A DNA stretch of 64,000 bases, taken from the NCBI GenBank assembly GCA_020744225.1, contig JAGMWG010000002.1, positions 1,674,001 to 1,738,000 of the forward strand, given 5' to 3'. Below are positions 24,390-37,027 of the stretch, in pieces (position 1 is the stretch's first letter; each line of letters opens with the position of its first letter). The position numbers and the translations under genes are program-made. Below the pieces are notes generated by a model, which worked only from the letters and a program-made list of their open reading frames with translations, was not told the origin of the DNA and ran no database searches. This DNA is from Paraphoma chrysanthemicola. Taxonomy: Eukaryota; Ascomycota; Dothideomycetes; Pleosporales; Phaeosphaeriaceae.

Positions 24390-27300
24390 ATGGGCGTGCC
24401 ACAAGAGGCGCTGCCACCAGGCCCCTGCAGCAGCAAGCATGGACACGACCAAGCTGTCGAGGACGCCGACGATGCGCGGCGGGTGCTCGAGTGCGTGCAG
24501 GCGGAGCGCAAGCTGCAGTCCCAGCACCTCGTGCGCCAGTACGCAGACGCGCTCGCGACGACAGAGAGGCCGATTCACTGACGCGCCGCAGCTTCCTCTC
24601 GCAGATCCTGCACGGCTGCAAGAGCGCCTACTGCACCACGTCGACGTGTCTGTCCGCCCAGAAGCGCAGTGCCCCGAGGCCTGTCCGCCCGCCCACACAG
24701 CTGACCGCCCGCGCCCTCGCCCACTACCTCGCAGGCCAGCCCAATGCACACCTGGCCCTCTGCCCCCACGAGCTCAAAGTCGAGCCCGCGTCGCTCGAGC
24801 TGGACGGCCCCTCTCGCAGCCATCCGCACAATGTAGAAGCCCTCAGCAAGCGGCGCCAGTCGCGAAAGGATGCCAAGTCGCTTTCCCAGAACCTCCATGA
24901 CAGCGTCGCCATGATATACAGCTACTCACAGCAGCTGCCTAGCTCGGCGTCTGTGCTCGCATCACTGCGCTCGACAAGCCTCACCTCTTATGCAAAGCAG
25001 CCCCCAGCTCCCGCTCCCTCCCAAACCAACAGCCACCCTCGAAGGCCACCGCCATCCGCCGAACGTCTGAGCAGCGGCCTACAGATTCATAAAATACCAT
25101 ATCATCCGAGCCAGTCCATAGCAGCTGCCAGAGTTCCCAAGCACCCTAACCAAACGTCGCTCAGCGCGCACGACGATACGCAGACTCGACCGGCGTTGAC
25201 CATCACGAAGACCGGTAAGAAGAGCTTCACGCTCGGTGGAACTGATGTAGCGTGTGCACAAACACCACGACTGTACTCCATTCACGGCCAGACCAAGAAA
25301 GTGCTCCCACATCGTTCTCGCCCGGACGTGGTGCTACCTGTCTTGTCAAGCCTCGACTGCGATACTTTGGAGCAGCTCAAGGATGAGGCTTACCATCAAT
25401 TCAAGAGCCATGGCCCTGACGCTCCCGATTTCCCCGTCGACTTTGACCCGAAGCGTCACCTCCAACACCCCAGCTCCTTCGTAAACCGATCCCTGTTCAA
25501 CTGCTTGAGCCGGCCCCAAGCACTACTCGCGTCTTTTCAAGACCCAAATCCTGCGTTTGCAGACTCACCGTTGCCGCATCTTGATTCTGCACGTCTGGCG
25601 CATGCCTTCCGAGACTGGAACCGGCGCAACGGCTCCCTCATATTCGATAGCCTGTGTCTTGCGCTAGAGGCTCTGTGTATTCCGCCACCTGAGCTCTCGA
25701 ATGAGAGAACTGCCAGGCCTACAATTCCGCGCAAAAGTGTTCCCATAGATCGCAACACAGAATGCCTGTCAGGCACAGAAACCATCACTGTCAAGCCACA
25801 TAGCTATCTCAGTGATGACGAGGCGGCTCATATTATTGTCATCTGCCTCCATGCCCTGACGTCCTCGGTGTCTGTGGGCTGGCCTCACACCTGGGCACAA
25901 CTGCGGAAGTTGAGAGCATGGGGTATCATCATTCCTAATATAGCTAGTGATGCCGACGACTTTACGCATCCGTACATGAATATCATCGACGAGCTCGAAT
26001 ATGACCCCGCAGTTCGACTCGCCGATAGTCTCCTGCGCGCAATTGGCATGCGTACGTGCTTCGAGCACATTCAGGTGGCCATGAGCAAGGCATCAGAATA
26101 CAACGAGAAGCGACTCGACCGTCCAACCACATCCTTCGTTGATATTGTATTCCAACACCTGACAGTAGTCGAGCGGGTTGCTCTGGACAGTAGACGACGA
26201 TTAACACCAAGCAGTAGTGCGAAAGCTAGCGATGATCCCGGGTGGACTGTCACAGCTACGTTTGTAGAGTGGTTGAGAACGATCATCATAAAGAAGTGGG
26301 ACAGCAAAGCTGACATCAACAAGTGGTCGGCTGTGGGCACTGCTGTTATGCTGCTCGACAAGCTTGGTACGTTGCCTTCACCAGGGACTGTTAAATCTCT
26401 GCTGATTGACAAGGCTCATCGTGCCGGCCTCTGAATCTCCGCGAGCAAATGCTCGAAGTTCCTTTCTTCAATGAGCACTTGGATGCTGTGGATGAGCCCC
26501 TACGATTCCTGAATATAGAGAAGCGACCAAACACGTTACACATCCTACAGCATCCGCGGCTATTCCCTATGAGATATCTAATCCGATACTTTCGAACTCT
26601 CAACTTCAGCACCATGATGGCACAATACGATCAAACCACACGCGTACGCCAGATGCAAAGATCGCTTGATATGTTCTTACGGGACTCGCATCGATGGTTG
26701 ATCAAAAGTCACATGCACGTCACGCTGAGTGATTACCTCGTTCTTGACATAAGCCGACATCATCCACTTCATGATGCGCTCGACCAACTTTGGGGCCTCG
26801 AGAAGAGGCTGCTCTTGAAGCCTTTGAAGGTTAACATGGGAAAGCACGAGGGCGAAGTTGGTGCCGACCATGGTGGTGTGACATATGAGTTTTTCCGCGT
26901 GGTCTTGGGTGAAGCCTTCCATCCGGATCATGGTATGAAAACCTCGTTCCGGCTCACTGCAACTTCGCTGATAAGTGTAGGCATGTTTACTCTCCATCCG
27001 CAATCGCACATGACGTGGTTCCAGCCCGGCACTTTGGAGCCTGATTGGAAATTCGAGATGATCGGCATCATCTTCAGCCTGGCTGTCTACAATGGTATTA
27101 CCCTACCTGTCACGTTTCCGCTTGCTCTATACCGCTTTCTGCTACCACTCACAGCTCCTCTGCGGAGTGAAGAGGACAATGAAGACTCGGTCGAGTCCAT
27201 CAAAGATGGCTGGCCTGATCTTGCTAACGGGTTCGAACATCTTCTCACATGGGTGGATGGCGACGTGCAAGATGTCTTCATGCGCGATTACGCGTTTAGC

Positions 27301-27942
27301 TACGACGTATTTGGGCACCGTGTCGACCACAACATGGATGAACCATGTACATGTCTTAAGACAACAGCCCAAGATTTTCAGGATGTCCGAAGTGAAGTCG
27401 CACGTTCTGCCCAAGAGAAGAGTGACAAAACAGTCACGAGCGAGAACAGGGTTCATTTCGTTCGTGACTATATTCGGCACCTGACCTATCTTTCTGTTTC
27501 ATCGCAGATCCGCGCATTTCGGAAAGGCTTCCTAGCTTGTCTGCAACCAAAGTCGCTGCACTTCTTCTCTCCCGAAACTCTGCGCAGCTTGGTGGAGGGC
27601 ATACAGGATATATCCATTGCCAATCTTCGCCAATGCGTTCGCTACGAGGATGGTTACAGTTCTACACACTCCACTATACGGTCTTTCTGGCACATAGTCG
27701 AGTGCTATGGTCAAGAAAATCGTCGCCGTCTGCTTGAGTTCGTCACTGCCTCTGACAGAGTGCCAGTGACGGGCTATGAGAGCATAACTTTCCACATCGT
27801 GAGAACTGGCAATGTGGAAATGCTGCCAACCAGCTCGACTTGCTTCGGGAAGCTTTATCTCCCCGAGTACCCGGACGAGGCAACACTCCAGACGAAACTG
27901 GAGCTGGCCATCCAGAATTCCAAGGGATTTGGCGTGGTATAG
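24390..27942 (+). CDS. HECT-type E3 ubiquitin ligase with N-terminal AZUL-like zinc domain (UBE3A/HUL4-like)
   Basis: Predicted 1,150 aa from three exons: 24390-24538, 24592-26366, 26414-27942. Introns are 53 nt (branch CACTGAC, acceptor GCCGCAG) and 47 nt (donor GTACGT, acceptor GACAAG); phases match across both. HECT ligases accept ubiquitin from an E2 on a catalytic Cys and pass it to substrates. The HECT domain fills the C-terminal 370 residues, and the catalytic Cys sits in LPTSSTCFGKLYLPEY, residue 1118, 32 from the end. Just after exon 1, HGCKSAYCTTSTC and a later CPHEL resemble the AZUL zinc domain of UBE3A. The middle, up to about residue 330, is Pro/Ser-rich. The start at 24390 has a good context (GCCATGG), but an in-frame ATG at 24228 is possible. 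The family is sure; orthology to yeast HUL4 is likely but not proven. Confidence 0.9.
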
Positions 27943-28071
27943 ATGGTTCAGTGGCAGGTTTCACATGACACATAACTTCACATGGTCGTGCGCGCGAGCA
28001 GGAAGTGGTATCATATTCATAAATAAACAGCATGATGTGATTGTGCCTGAAATCACAATCGGGTTGGACAA

Positions 28072-28453
28072 CTAGGAACTTGCTTCTTCAATGTCTTCCT
28101 TCTCGTCCACGGAATCCTTCCTCCTGAACAACCTTCTCCATGCTGATCTATGTTCGCCAGCCGCTGTGCTAGAGCTCCATAAGCTGCTATTGGTGCTTCT
28201 ACGTCTCCTTGAAGTCGAGGTGTGACGCTCCGATTTGGAGCTCGCATAAGGTTCTTCTGTGCTGCAGGTCAAGGCGGCATGATGTTGATCGGGCTGAGAC
28301 GATATCTTGAACCATGCATCGCGGATGGAAGATTTTCGTCCTTGGCACCAGATCAGTACGTTAAGCTACAATCCAGTCAATGGACTTACGCATGTTGCCA
28401 GCGCCACCCCGTCCATATGGAATCCACGGGTCGGTCGAAAGACGGTCAACCAT
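28072..28453 (-). CDS. Small DUF3602-type protein (GRGGAGN motif)
   Basis: Predicted 82 aa from two exons: 28453-28390 and 28256-28072, with a 133-nt intron (donor GTAAGT, acceptor CACAG) whose phases match. The N-terminus carries PYGRGGAGN, the hallmark of fungal DUF3602 proteins, which are short, of unknown function and rich in this Gly motif. The C-terminal exon is Ser/Arg-rich and ends WRRLFRRKDSVDEKEDIEE, a basic-then-acidic tail. The gene is convergent with the HECT ligase gene, 130 bp away. The start is the only ATG close upstream of the motif; an additional upstream exon cannot be excluded. An alternative acceptor 5 nt upstream gives the wrong phase. Confidence 0.72.
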
Positions 28454-29546
28454 TATGGCTTGTGCCAAACCCTGACTTGAACTGATATGGAACGGCGCGC
28501 AGTCTGGGAGAGAGCCCTGCAAGGATAGCCTGATATCAACGAGTCGAGTATTGCGCCTCAAGTGCCTGGGCAAGCGAATAGTGTCTTTCAGCCGCACCGA
28601 ATGCGGAATGTAAAGTGAGGACTGTCGAACGCAGTGTCCAGGGTACCAAGCCACCTCTTAGGTAGTTTATTTTTTTGTTGGTGGTAAATGACGAGGACAA
28701 TGATAAATCCTGTCCAGAGGAGCCGGTATATATACATCGACCCGAGGACCCGAAGGGATGGGCGCAAGATCAACTCCTACCCACCTCAGACGCCAAAATT
28801 GCCTCGACCTAGCGCTCCGGATATTCCCGCGGGCCATTCATATTCTGAAAGCCTATCTAAGCTTTTTGCTTGCAGGCATCAGCCAAGGCTGATCAAAAAG
28901 CTTGACAAGTCTCGTCGAAGAGCTGAATGGAGTGAAAGAGGGCACCAGTGGTGAACGTGGAGCTTATCAGTACTTGGCCATGTCACGCAGATCTGCACTC
29001 GGGATGAGGTGAGAAATGTGATCGTGTGATGTGCCGCGGATCGGAGAGCACCCCGCGGGATGATAGTGGCCTGGCACGAAGAGTTTGGGGGATCGACAAG
29101 GTGTTCTGGGGAAGATGACGTAAGGAGCCATGTGCGCCGGGAAGAACATTTGGCTGATGAAATACCGCAAATGCTCGTGCATGCCTTTGGCAGCAAAAAG
29201 AACACATCACAACTCTGGCAATCTCTCAACTGATCTGCTTTTGAGTTTACCATATCTTCTCACCTAAGATGAAAACACTGAATTCTGCCATCTCCCATTT
29301 GCGCGTTTGATGCTCCGCGAATGTAGATGCAAAATAAAATAAAAATGAAGAAGCAACCGTACACAATATGCACTTCGCCAGGGGCTTTTACTTCTGCATT
29401 GCTTCCGTGGCAGCCTTGCCCAACGTGTGGGTGTGCAACTACCCGTGGCACACCCGAGAGGACCAGATTGCGGTACTTGGCCGCACGGTCAGCACTCTTG
29501 TTTTCCTTTGAAGAACTTCCTGCTAGTAGTCTCAAATCGTGTCTCG
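28454..29546. other. Intergenic, no gene recognised
   Basis: About 1.1 kb between the DUF3602-type gene and the glyoxalase-like gene. Open frames here are short and lack family motifs. It should hold the DUF3602-type promoter and the glyoxalase 3' UTR. Confidence 0.5.
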
Positions 29547-30468
29547 TCAGACATAATCTAGCCACAACCCTCGAATATCTACATCTCCACCATCAAGCCG
29601 CGTTTTCGTTGTACTCGTGTTATTGGCATCTGCTCTTGCGCCGAGCACTATGTCGCCATAGTAGTAGCCGCTCTCTGCAGTCGCATCCTGTTCCTGCTCA
29701 TTCTTTGGCAACCTTAGAATGAGTTGTGCGCCACGACCTGGTGGCGGCATCTTGACATCATGAACCCTTCCTGCATTGAAAATCACCTCGTTTCCACTCT
29801 GCTGCATCCCATCGCCAAGAATGGAGGTGTAGACTTGCTTAGTCTGTTGAAGCAAGTTTTGGTCCTTCACAATTATTGTGATTTGTGCCACACCCTGCGC
29901 GCCGCAAGGATGGGTGGTTCTCTCGGTCGAAAGCGGAACGCGCACATCGCGAGGAGTAACATCGTGACAAAAGAAGGGGATGCGGCCCCTTACAGACTGC
30001 CCACCAATGTCGCCCTTTGGGAATGTGACTGCCCACTTCACGTCCACGCCGTCGGCACGCTTCCGGCCTCCATGTTGCGGCTCGGCGTGTGTCTCCTTCA
30101 GGCTGTTATGGTTTTCTTCTGGAGATTTTGTATTTGTGAGGCACCAATCTTTCCATCCTGAAAACTGCGCATCGGGGCCCCACCAATGATTCTTGACTGC
30201 AGCGGTGGCTGTCAGACCACGCAGAAGCAGGTCAGCGCGCAGCTAGCATTGATGATGCACATTTACACTCACTTATAAAACTAATGAGTTCAATATAGCA
30301 CCCGTCTGAGAGGAGTATGAGCGTGTTAGAGGTTGCTCCATCAGCATGGATACCGCCAGGCGTAAGAGTGAAGTTCTCTTCGAAGAAGGGTGGTATCTGT
30401 GGGAGCTTTGTGTCTGGATTGGCTGGAAGGAAGACGACAAGATGGTCGAGACACTGTGAGGGCGACAT
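29547..30468 (-). CDS. Glyoxalase-like domain protein (Glyoxalase_3 / VOC superfamily)
   Basis: Predicted 281 aa from two exons: 30468-30273 and 30196-29547, with a 76-nt intron (donor GTGAGT, acceptor CTGCAG) and matching phases. The first exon holds LDHLVVFLP, FTLTPGGIHADGATSN and the LSDGCYIELISFI strand. The second opens with NHWWGPDAQFSGWKDWCL. These are characteristic of the fungal glyoxalase-like family in the vicinal-oxygen-chelate fold. The His of LDH and the Glu of YIEL are plausible metal ligands, as in the wider superfamily. A second VOC-like half (ITIIVKD ... VYTSILGDG) follows at about residue 180. The substrate is unknown. The ATG at 30468 gives the family-typical start a few residues before LDH. 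Confidence 0.85.
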
Positions 30469-31260
30469 GGCAATTGCTGCGCGAAGAGTTTGATCGACTG
30501 AAGAGACCAACAGCCAAAGATTTTGACGGTCGAACGTACGGAGGTATGACTCTGCCCAGACTATTTATAGCGGACCCATCGTGGCCGGCTTCAATGAGGA
30601 TAATGTGGGGTAGCTCGGCAGCCAAGCCCCGACGCTGCATGCGAGTGCGTGAACGAGCGATTCCTCGGACGAGTCTTGTAGATCCTACTCATGGTCTAAT
30701 TGTCAATGCGCTTTGAGTACTGCGTCCTCCCGGGCAGCTGTCGTCAGAAGATAACACGGCAGCGAGACTAATCTCTGCGCGTCGAGCACATTTTACCGCA
30801 GTCAGCTGTGTGCATGTATACGTAGGAAAGGCCACGGATAGAGAAGTCAAAAGGTAGTGTAGAACTGAGCGGTTTGAGCTACGACGTAGCTGCACAACAT
30901 ATCGAGCATCGAAGAAATAAAGCAAGCAAACTCTCGCTGGCCCGAATGATGCCAACCCCCGCGGCGCAAACGGCTGGGCTTCGAGATGCACTTGGTTGAA
31001 GTGAGAAAGCCAAGATCGCCATCATTTCGAGCAAATTCAGAACATAATGGGTGAACTACCGTGATTGTCAGCTTCAAGCACGCTGAGATTTTGAGTTGCC
31101 CGCTATTTCCTACTCCCTGATCAATTTCGTACGAAAGCAGTTACGATTCGTCGTCCGCCCCTCACGTAGCTCGAACCCACTGAAGCCAAGGCATTATAGG
31201 CCCGAGCTCGTTGAACTCTAATAACGCAATTGTATGATGCTAGAATGTATTCATATATTT
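30469..31260. other. Intergenic, no gene recognised
   Basis: About 790 bp between two minus-strand genes: promoter of the glyoxalase-like gene and 3' UTR of the Zn2Cys6 regulator. I see no coding similarity and no RNA gene. Confidence 0.5.
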
Positions 31261-34121
31261 TTACTGTGGGGCTTGCTGGTCCTCTTGCTGCTGTTGCGCG
31301 TCCCACAGCTCAAAATCGGAAAATCCTCCACTGAAATCCACATACTCATCGAAGGGGTTACTGAACATGTCATTTTGCACAAAGTATGGCTGCTCTGTGG
31401 CTGATGCAGAGTCTGAACTGGTCAATCGGACCTCCGTGCTGTCGTTGCGTGACTGTTGGATGTGCGAGAGGGAGTTCCAACTTGGCCCTTCAGAGCGCGC
31501 ATGATCGGACTCTTCATGTGTATCAGGCCGCAACCAAAATGCGAGGGATGATTCATCCATTCGCAGTTGACTAAGTCCTTCATTTGATTCACTTGATGCG
31601 GCAAAAGCACTCGACCTGCTTTGCTTCCCCAAAAGCTGGCGGACAAGATTGAGCGCGCGGTGAGCCACGACATCGTGGGTGCTCATTGCTTCCAACCAGC
31701 GGACAAGCCTATGTACGCCGATAGTGAGCTCTTGTGCCTCTCTTGTAGTTTGAACGGACTCTTGAGCTACCTCAAGCAGCAGAATGGTGATCGCCTGCAT
31801 GACTGGGTTTTTCAGCAGTCATCAGGAGCTGACGATTGGAGCCACTCACCGATGTGAACGGCGCACCACCACGGGCCTTCTTGGTAGAGCCAGCTTGGAC
31901 CAGATGAGTCTGGGAGCAGATGTGCAATGTGCAGCGCAGCGTCGACGCAAGCTTCCGCTGTGACTTGATTAAATCTTGCAGATTCTGTACTCTGACTTTT
32001 GATGCGCCTGTCAAGCCTACAGAGACAAGGTCGAGTGATACAAATCTTGGCGCTCTGGTAGTACATGTGCAGAAGCACAACTTCTCGCTGCGAGTGAGAT
32101 TCGGTCTCGGAGCCCGTTGGGAATGGTCTAGGCGGTAGCTCTTGCAGAGCCCAGGCTTCCAGCTCCGAGGTCAATGTTGAGATGTCAGTCTGCATGTGCT
32201 TCCAAGAGTGAATAGCGGTGCGTGCTGAATATAACCGTGACAGAATTTTGTGCTGTAAAGAATCAAGTTTTACCCAGGAATGCACAAAAAGGTCCATGCT
32301 CGTGGGCATTTCAGCATGCCTGGGAGATTTCGCGAATCGGATCGTGGTCGAAGAGACTGCATCAAGCGGAGCTGCATCGTGTTCGTTTGGTGAGCGGTCT
32401 ATGAGACTCGTGGAATACGGAACGGTACAGTCCATTGGCGCAATAATGCGAGGCCGTCCTGTGATAGACGTGAGAACACACTCGATGGAATGCAGAGCCC
32501 ACCATGTCTGGGCCATCGTCCGCTTCTTGATCGTGGAAAGCGAGGGATCCTCATTTCTCAAGTGGAGACCAGCAGCTTGTGCGCAACGAAGGGCAATACC
32601 GATCATATACCAAGCCCTGTAATCACAAGTTAGTAAGCTGGTCAAATAGGCAAGTGTGCTCGCTTGACTGAGCCGTTGTGTCAGGTGCAGAATATGTTAC
32701 AAATCTCTGGCAGCCCAATCGTCTCCGTACCTGGTCACGTGGCCTATTGTGAGGCAATAAAAAGATAGCAAACCGATCGCCTGTGCACAGTTAGCTGAAA
32801 GTGAACAGCACTTACTGGAGGACGCTATTACTTGGATTAGCCACAATTCTGGATTGTTGGCCACTGTCAAAAGTCTTTCTAATTCTAGAAAGTGAATTGC
32901 CCGTGAACCATAGGCAGACCAGTCACGGTCTAGATCCTGTCCATCGTTGCCAGTGAGGTGCACAAGTCTGGAAGCTGTGGCGAACACAAGGTTCAGAATG
33001 ACTTTCCACTGTACAGGTAGACTACGGTGCTCAATGTGTCCGAGCTCCCGAATATAGTGGGCCAATTGATCCAAAACGGCGTCGTCTAGGATCCGAAATG
33101 GGTTGTGAACCTTGGTACGATACACATCTAGGAACATTGCAGCCCTATCGACGGGTGGTAAAGCATGAGGATCGGGGACTGGCTTTTCCACATCTGTGTT
33201 GTCCAGATAAAAATAATAGTCGGAAAGGGGGCGCTCATGGACCCCGTGACCTTGGCGCATTTGGAATGCTTCTGCGCGCTGGGAGAATGCTTCACTACTC
33301 CCTCCTGGCGGGGCATGGGGAGGGTCTGATGGCTCGATCCCAGGCTGATCCATCTTCCTTTGCAAGGTTCGCAGCCATTGGACCTGGGCATTGCGGCCCA
33401 TGAAGCCAGGCCCGGCTGACCTATCGTCGCCAAGGAGATCTTCATCAAGAAAATCCAGGCCTTCGTTGAGGCCTACTGATGCTGAGACTTGGGTCTCATC
33501 TAGCATATAGCTTGAGTCGTTTCCTTCTTCGGGCACTGAGCTTTCCCTTCTTCGCTTTTCCCGTAAGGAGGCGGCTGCCTGCGTCGTTGGTGGGGGCGTG
33601 TTGTTCTCAAATTCCTTGAGAACATCCGTGACTCTGAGCCTCGTATTGTCGTCGAGAGAGTGGCTGATGTCCTCCAGAAGTGAAGTGAGGACTTTGTTCT
33701 TATGGACTGACCTGTGCCTGAATCAGCCAAATCCTGCCGGGGGGTCCGTATAGCTACTCTTTAAGGCGGTCTCGACGAGTGGTTTCGTAAACGCAGGCTA
33801 GATCTAGCTTTTCGCAGTTTTGACACCGCGGTCTATCAGCGGAGCATCGAGCTTCTTATGAGAATCTATTAATCTCCGATTGATGTGTAATGTAGTGCTC
33901 AAGAGTGGATGGCTCACTTCGAGTCCGGCACTCGGTGCACTAACATCGAAATCAGCAGTAGATGCGGCCGATTCACTATGTGTACTTACAGCCTTATTCA
34001 GGGTCCTAGCACCATGCGGAGTGTTTTTTGGTGGCTTTTCGTCGAGCTTTTTGAGCCGAGAGATAGGTACTTTCGCATTTGGTGCGGACCAAAGACTGCT
34101 TCCCTCCATCCAGAGTTTCAT
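31261..34121 (-). CDS. Zn2Cys6 transcription factor with Fungal_trans domain
   Basis: Predicted 831 aa from seven exons: 34121-33990, 33939-33918, 33854-33758, 33717-32832, 32780-32731, 32616-31850, 31802-31261. Introns are 50, 63, 40, 51, 114 and 47 nt, and all phases agree. The joined product has a canonical binuclear zinc cluster, C45-x2-C48-x6-C55-x6-C62-x2-C65-x6-C72, with RTRKAR and a Pro in the expected places. A basic segment and a short linker follow, then a Fungal_trans regulatory domain (LLSFYCLTIGHVTR ... AWYMIGIALRCAQAAGLHLR; WWALHSIECVLTSITGRPRII). The C-terminus is Gln/Asp-rich and may activate. Members bind DNA with CGG half-sites and respond to metabolites; the target here is unknown. 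The start at 34121 is the first ATG in the frame feeding exon 2. The 22-nt second exon encodes the first zinc half-site. Confidence 0.87.
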
Positions 34122-34852
34122 GCATCCACTTGCTCCGCAAGCTGTAGGCTGAACGTCTTACAAGGAAGTGTGATGCAATGGAAGAAGGAAGAACGATGCC
34201 TTGTAAACCGACATTCGACTGTGCGCAAGAGATGGCCATTTATAACCGACATGCGTGGAAATTTCGCTATGTACAAGGAAACAAGGCGATGATGAGGCCG
34301 CGAAAGATACGCCATGTCATTGGCGCAAATTGTCTCCGGCGAATCAGATGGGCGCAAGACCCACCAGCCACGCCATACAAGATAGTGGACTCCCTGCTTC
34401 TACCTGAACCGCCGCTGCAGGTGCAGGTTCAGATATAAGAGTAAGGCTTGTGCGAATTCGTTCTTACATGAGCAGTCTGCATGAACTGCTCTGCCCACAG
34501 CAGCGACACCTTGCTCCGGGAGATCCGTTCACCGAAGCAAGTCCGGCGGAGTTGGGCGACATTGACGACCCAGTACCAGATTGGCGATGTTCTTTATTGT
34601 TCAGCGAGTCTCTGGTTTGGTCGTTCTACTAAGGGCGCTGCGACGATCGCAGTCGCTGTAGCCAGGCTGGACGGTGTGACGATATCGGAGCAGTATGTCA
34701 AGAGCTGCGCACGAGAACGCTCACTGGAAGACAGTAGGTACATGTGCTTTATACCGTGACAAAAGGAACGAAGACAGCACAGTGCCAATTGGCGACGGCG
34801 GAAGATAGCATTTCGATATCTGCGAATGCTGTGATCGGATCTGGCTTTGTTC
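34122..34852. other. Intergenic, promoter side of the Zn2Cys6 gene
   Basis: About 730 bp between the start of the regulator gene and the end of the membrane-protein gene (both minus strand). No further gene or named motif recognised. Confidence 0.5.
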
Positions 34853-36749
34853 TCACACGTCACGCCATGTCTTCCATCTCAGTTGTGCAAGCGACGCGCC
34901 AACATAAACAGCGACCAAAGATACTCTCCACCAAGTTTCGAACACAAGGAAGCGCATTGTGAAGCCTGCAAGAATCGACGTTTGGAAGGTGACCCAGTAG
35001 ATGATTCCAAGAGCAATTCTGATAGTTCTGGGAGCTCGCCACATTCTACACCTGGTCTGATCGAAAGCCAATGCAAGACTGACACAAAGGACAAAGGACA
35101 TAGACAACGTATATGGGGTCCATACGAGAAAGGCATCGAGCGGCACAAAGTGCTCCGTTGTAAAGACTTTGACCGTCCATCCAGTAGCAACTGCAATGGT
35201 AAGCAGAACAACATGGACGAGCGTGCAAAAGTGCGGCTCGCCATAGAAGTCGTGATCGGGACTGTACTCAGGAGAGCGTGTGTTGGTTGTGAGCGTTGAC
35301 AGTGTTTCCAGTGCATGGCGTGGAGGAAACGTGGTAATAAGAGTAGACCTTTTCTGCGTTGGAGTGACGATACTGCGAAGCGGCTCGGGCTGCACGTGCG
35401 ACATGCCTGCGTGTAATGTGAGCACAAGCACGGCGATTCAGAAAGCATACACCAGAAAACTGACCCGCACAATATCCTTCGATCAATGCACAGACAGGTG
35501 CTATAAGTAGCACAAGAGCAATGACTTGACCAAAGCTCCACTCGCGACTTTCGGGCTCTATGTCTCGCTCCTGGTGCCATAGATTCAGAATGCCCCAAGT
35601 GAAGCTTAATGCGAGCCACCAAACCTTCCATTGTCAGCTGGGCCTGTTGCAGTAGATTTGCACAAGCGATCACCTCAAAGGCCTTGGACGAGGCAAGATC
35701 GAAAAGGATGCGATAGCACAGGAAAGTCGCCAGCGCAGGTCGGTATGCGAGAATTGTTATCGCGGTGGAGAAATAGGAGGTTCCGCCAGTTGAGCTAAAA
35801 ATGGCCCACAAAACTCTCTTGGAGAACGCACTGCACCGGGCACGGATCGTCAAGTACATCACTGTGGGTGATTGATATAGTCGGCAAAGGCGCAGAGCCA
35901 TGCCCGCGATTAGCAAGGAAATGGAGATCACCATGCGTTGGACACCCGCCCTGTCGGTGAAGCCATTGGCAAGCTGGTGTGGGAAAAAGGAACAGATTGC
36001 GGGTGCAGCCAAATCGTGTACCATGACTGCCTCGTTGTAATCCCAAGTGTATAGCGCGGTTGGAATCAGCGCAAGGGCCAGCACTAAGACCAGCACGACC
36101 ATGCCAGGTATTCGCCAGAGTTGTGCAAATGTGTTACGAACGAAGTAGTCTCGGAGGAAAGTCAAGCAGCAGAGATGAGTGATGCTGGAAAACCAGGCAA
36201 GTTGCACAATCTTCTGCCAGTGGTATCTTGAGATGCCGCATTGGAGCTGCGTGTAGCCGCTGATCATGATTGATAACCCTGTCACCAGTTGGAAATCACT
36301 TATGACGAGCATGCACTAGTGTGATTAGATACTGGCTACGATACACGGAACGGGTGAGATTACGCTGATGAGGGCCTGAGCAACGCGTCGATTGTCACGC
36401 AGGGTAAAACGTGAACCGTTCTGACCTGACTGCCCTAGTGCTCGCAGTCGCCAGAAAAGTAGATACCAGTCGACGGGGTTTGTCCTGGAGTGGCGATTGA
36501 ATACGTCCTTGTCTCTAAGTGTGACATCGTCGGGACTAAATGGGGAGTCATCTGGCTGGTATGCCAGTACATAGAACGCAAGCACCAGACACATTGCCAA
36601 ACCCGCAGTCAGACTGTACGCGAGACTAACCTACGAATCTGTCAGACAAAGATACGAGCGGCCTCATAGAAACCGGTATGAGAGACGAACACCTATACCT
36701 GAAATGTCAGGATATGGCGAGAGCTGCGTGGGTGGGTGGGCACAGTCAT
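34853..36749 (-). CDS. Polytopic membrane protein of a fungus-specific family, function unknown
   Basis: Predicted 557 aa from five exons: 36749-36699, 36630-36364, 36315-35674, 35624-35465, 35406-34853. Introns are 68, 48, 49 and 58 nt with matching phases. About ten hydrophobic segments can be seen, for example LTAGLAMCLVLAFYVLAY near the N-terminus, then ISDFQLVTGLSIMISGY, IPGMVVLVLVLALALIP and SFGQVIALVLLIAPVCALIE. The combination SDFQLVTGLSI ... CGISRYHWQ ... LAWFSSITHL is one I associate with uncharacterised Pezizomycotina membrane proteins. No transporter signature or catalytic motif is visible. Reading exon 3 straight through its last intron gives a false hydrophobic tail, because the proper frame resumes only after splicing at 35673-35625. 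The start is set by the only ATG giving phase 0 into exon 2. Confidence 0.78.
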
Positions 36750-37027
36750 ATTGACAGGAGGAAGCGCCGGCCATGATGGATGGACGGTGGACGTGAGCAT
36801 CAGTGTGTTGTGGTAGCGGCGGTACTTGTAGGGTGTAGACTCATCTGAAACGGCCCCAATGTCTCTACTTTAGACATGCATGGAGGATTGTCAGAGTGAG
36901 ACCGATGACGCGTTGTAAAATGCCTGTGCAGCCTGGTCCAACGTGGCTGTGCCACATTGATGCATGCTGGAGTCGCGGGTCGCGGGGGCAGCCTCGCCGC
37001 TGCGCCTCCCCCACAACATCGTCCTGC
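36750..37027. other. Short intergenic region
   Basis: About 280 bp between two minus-strand genes: promoter of the membrane-protein gene and 3' end of the dynactin gene. No other feature seen. Confidence 0.5.

Noticed and set aside
28072..34121. A secondary-metabolite cluster (regulator, glyoxalase-like protein, membrane protein)
   Set aside because: No polyketide synthase, peptide synthetase, terpene cyclase or P450 in the window; the neighbours are housekeeping genes.
34879..36312. A single 477-codon membrane-protein frame
   Set aside because: After position 35674 it reads through an intron into the wrong frame; the tail is Ser/Cys-rich nonsense. The spliced model restores hydrophobic segments and correct phase.
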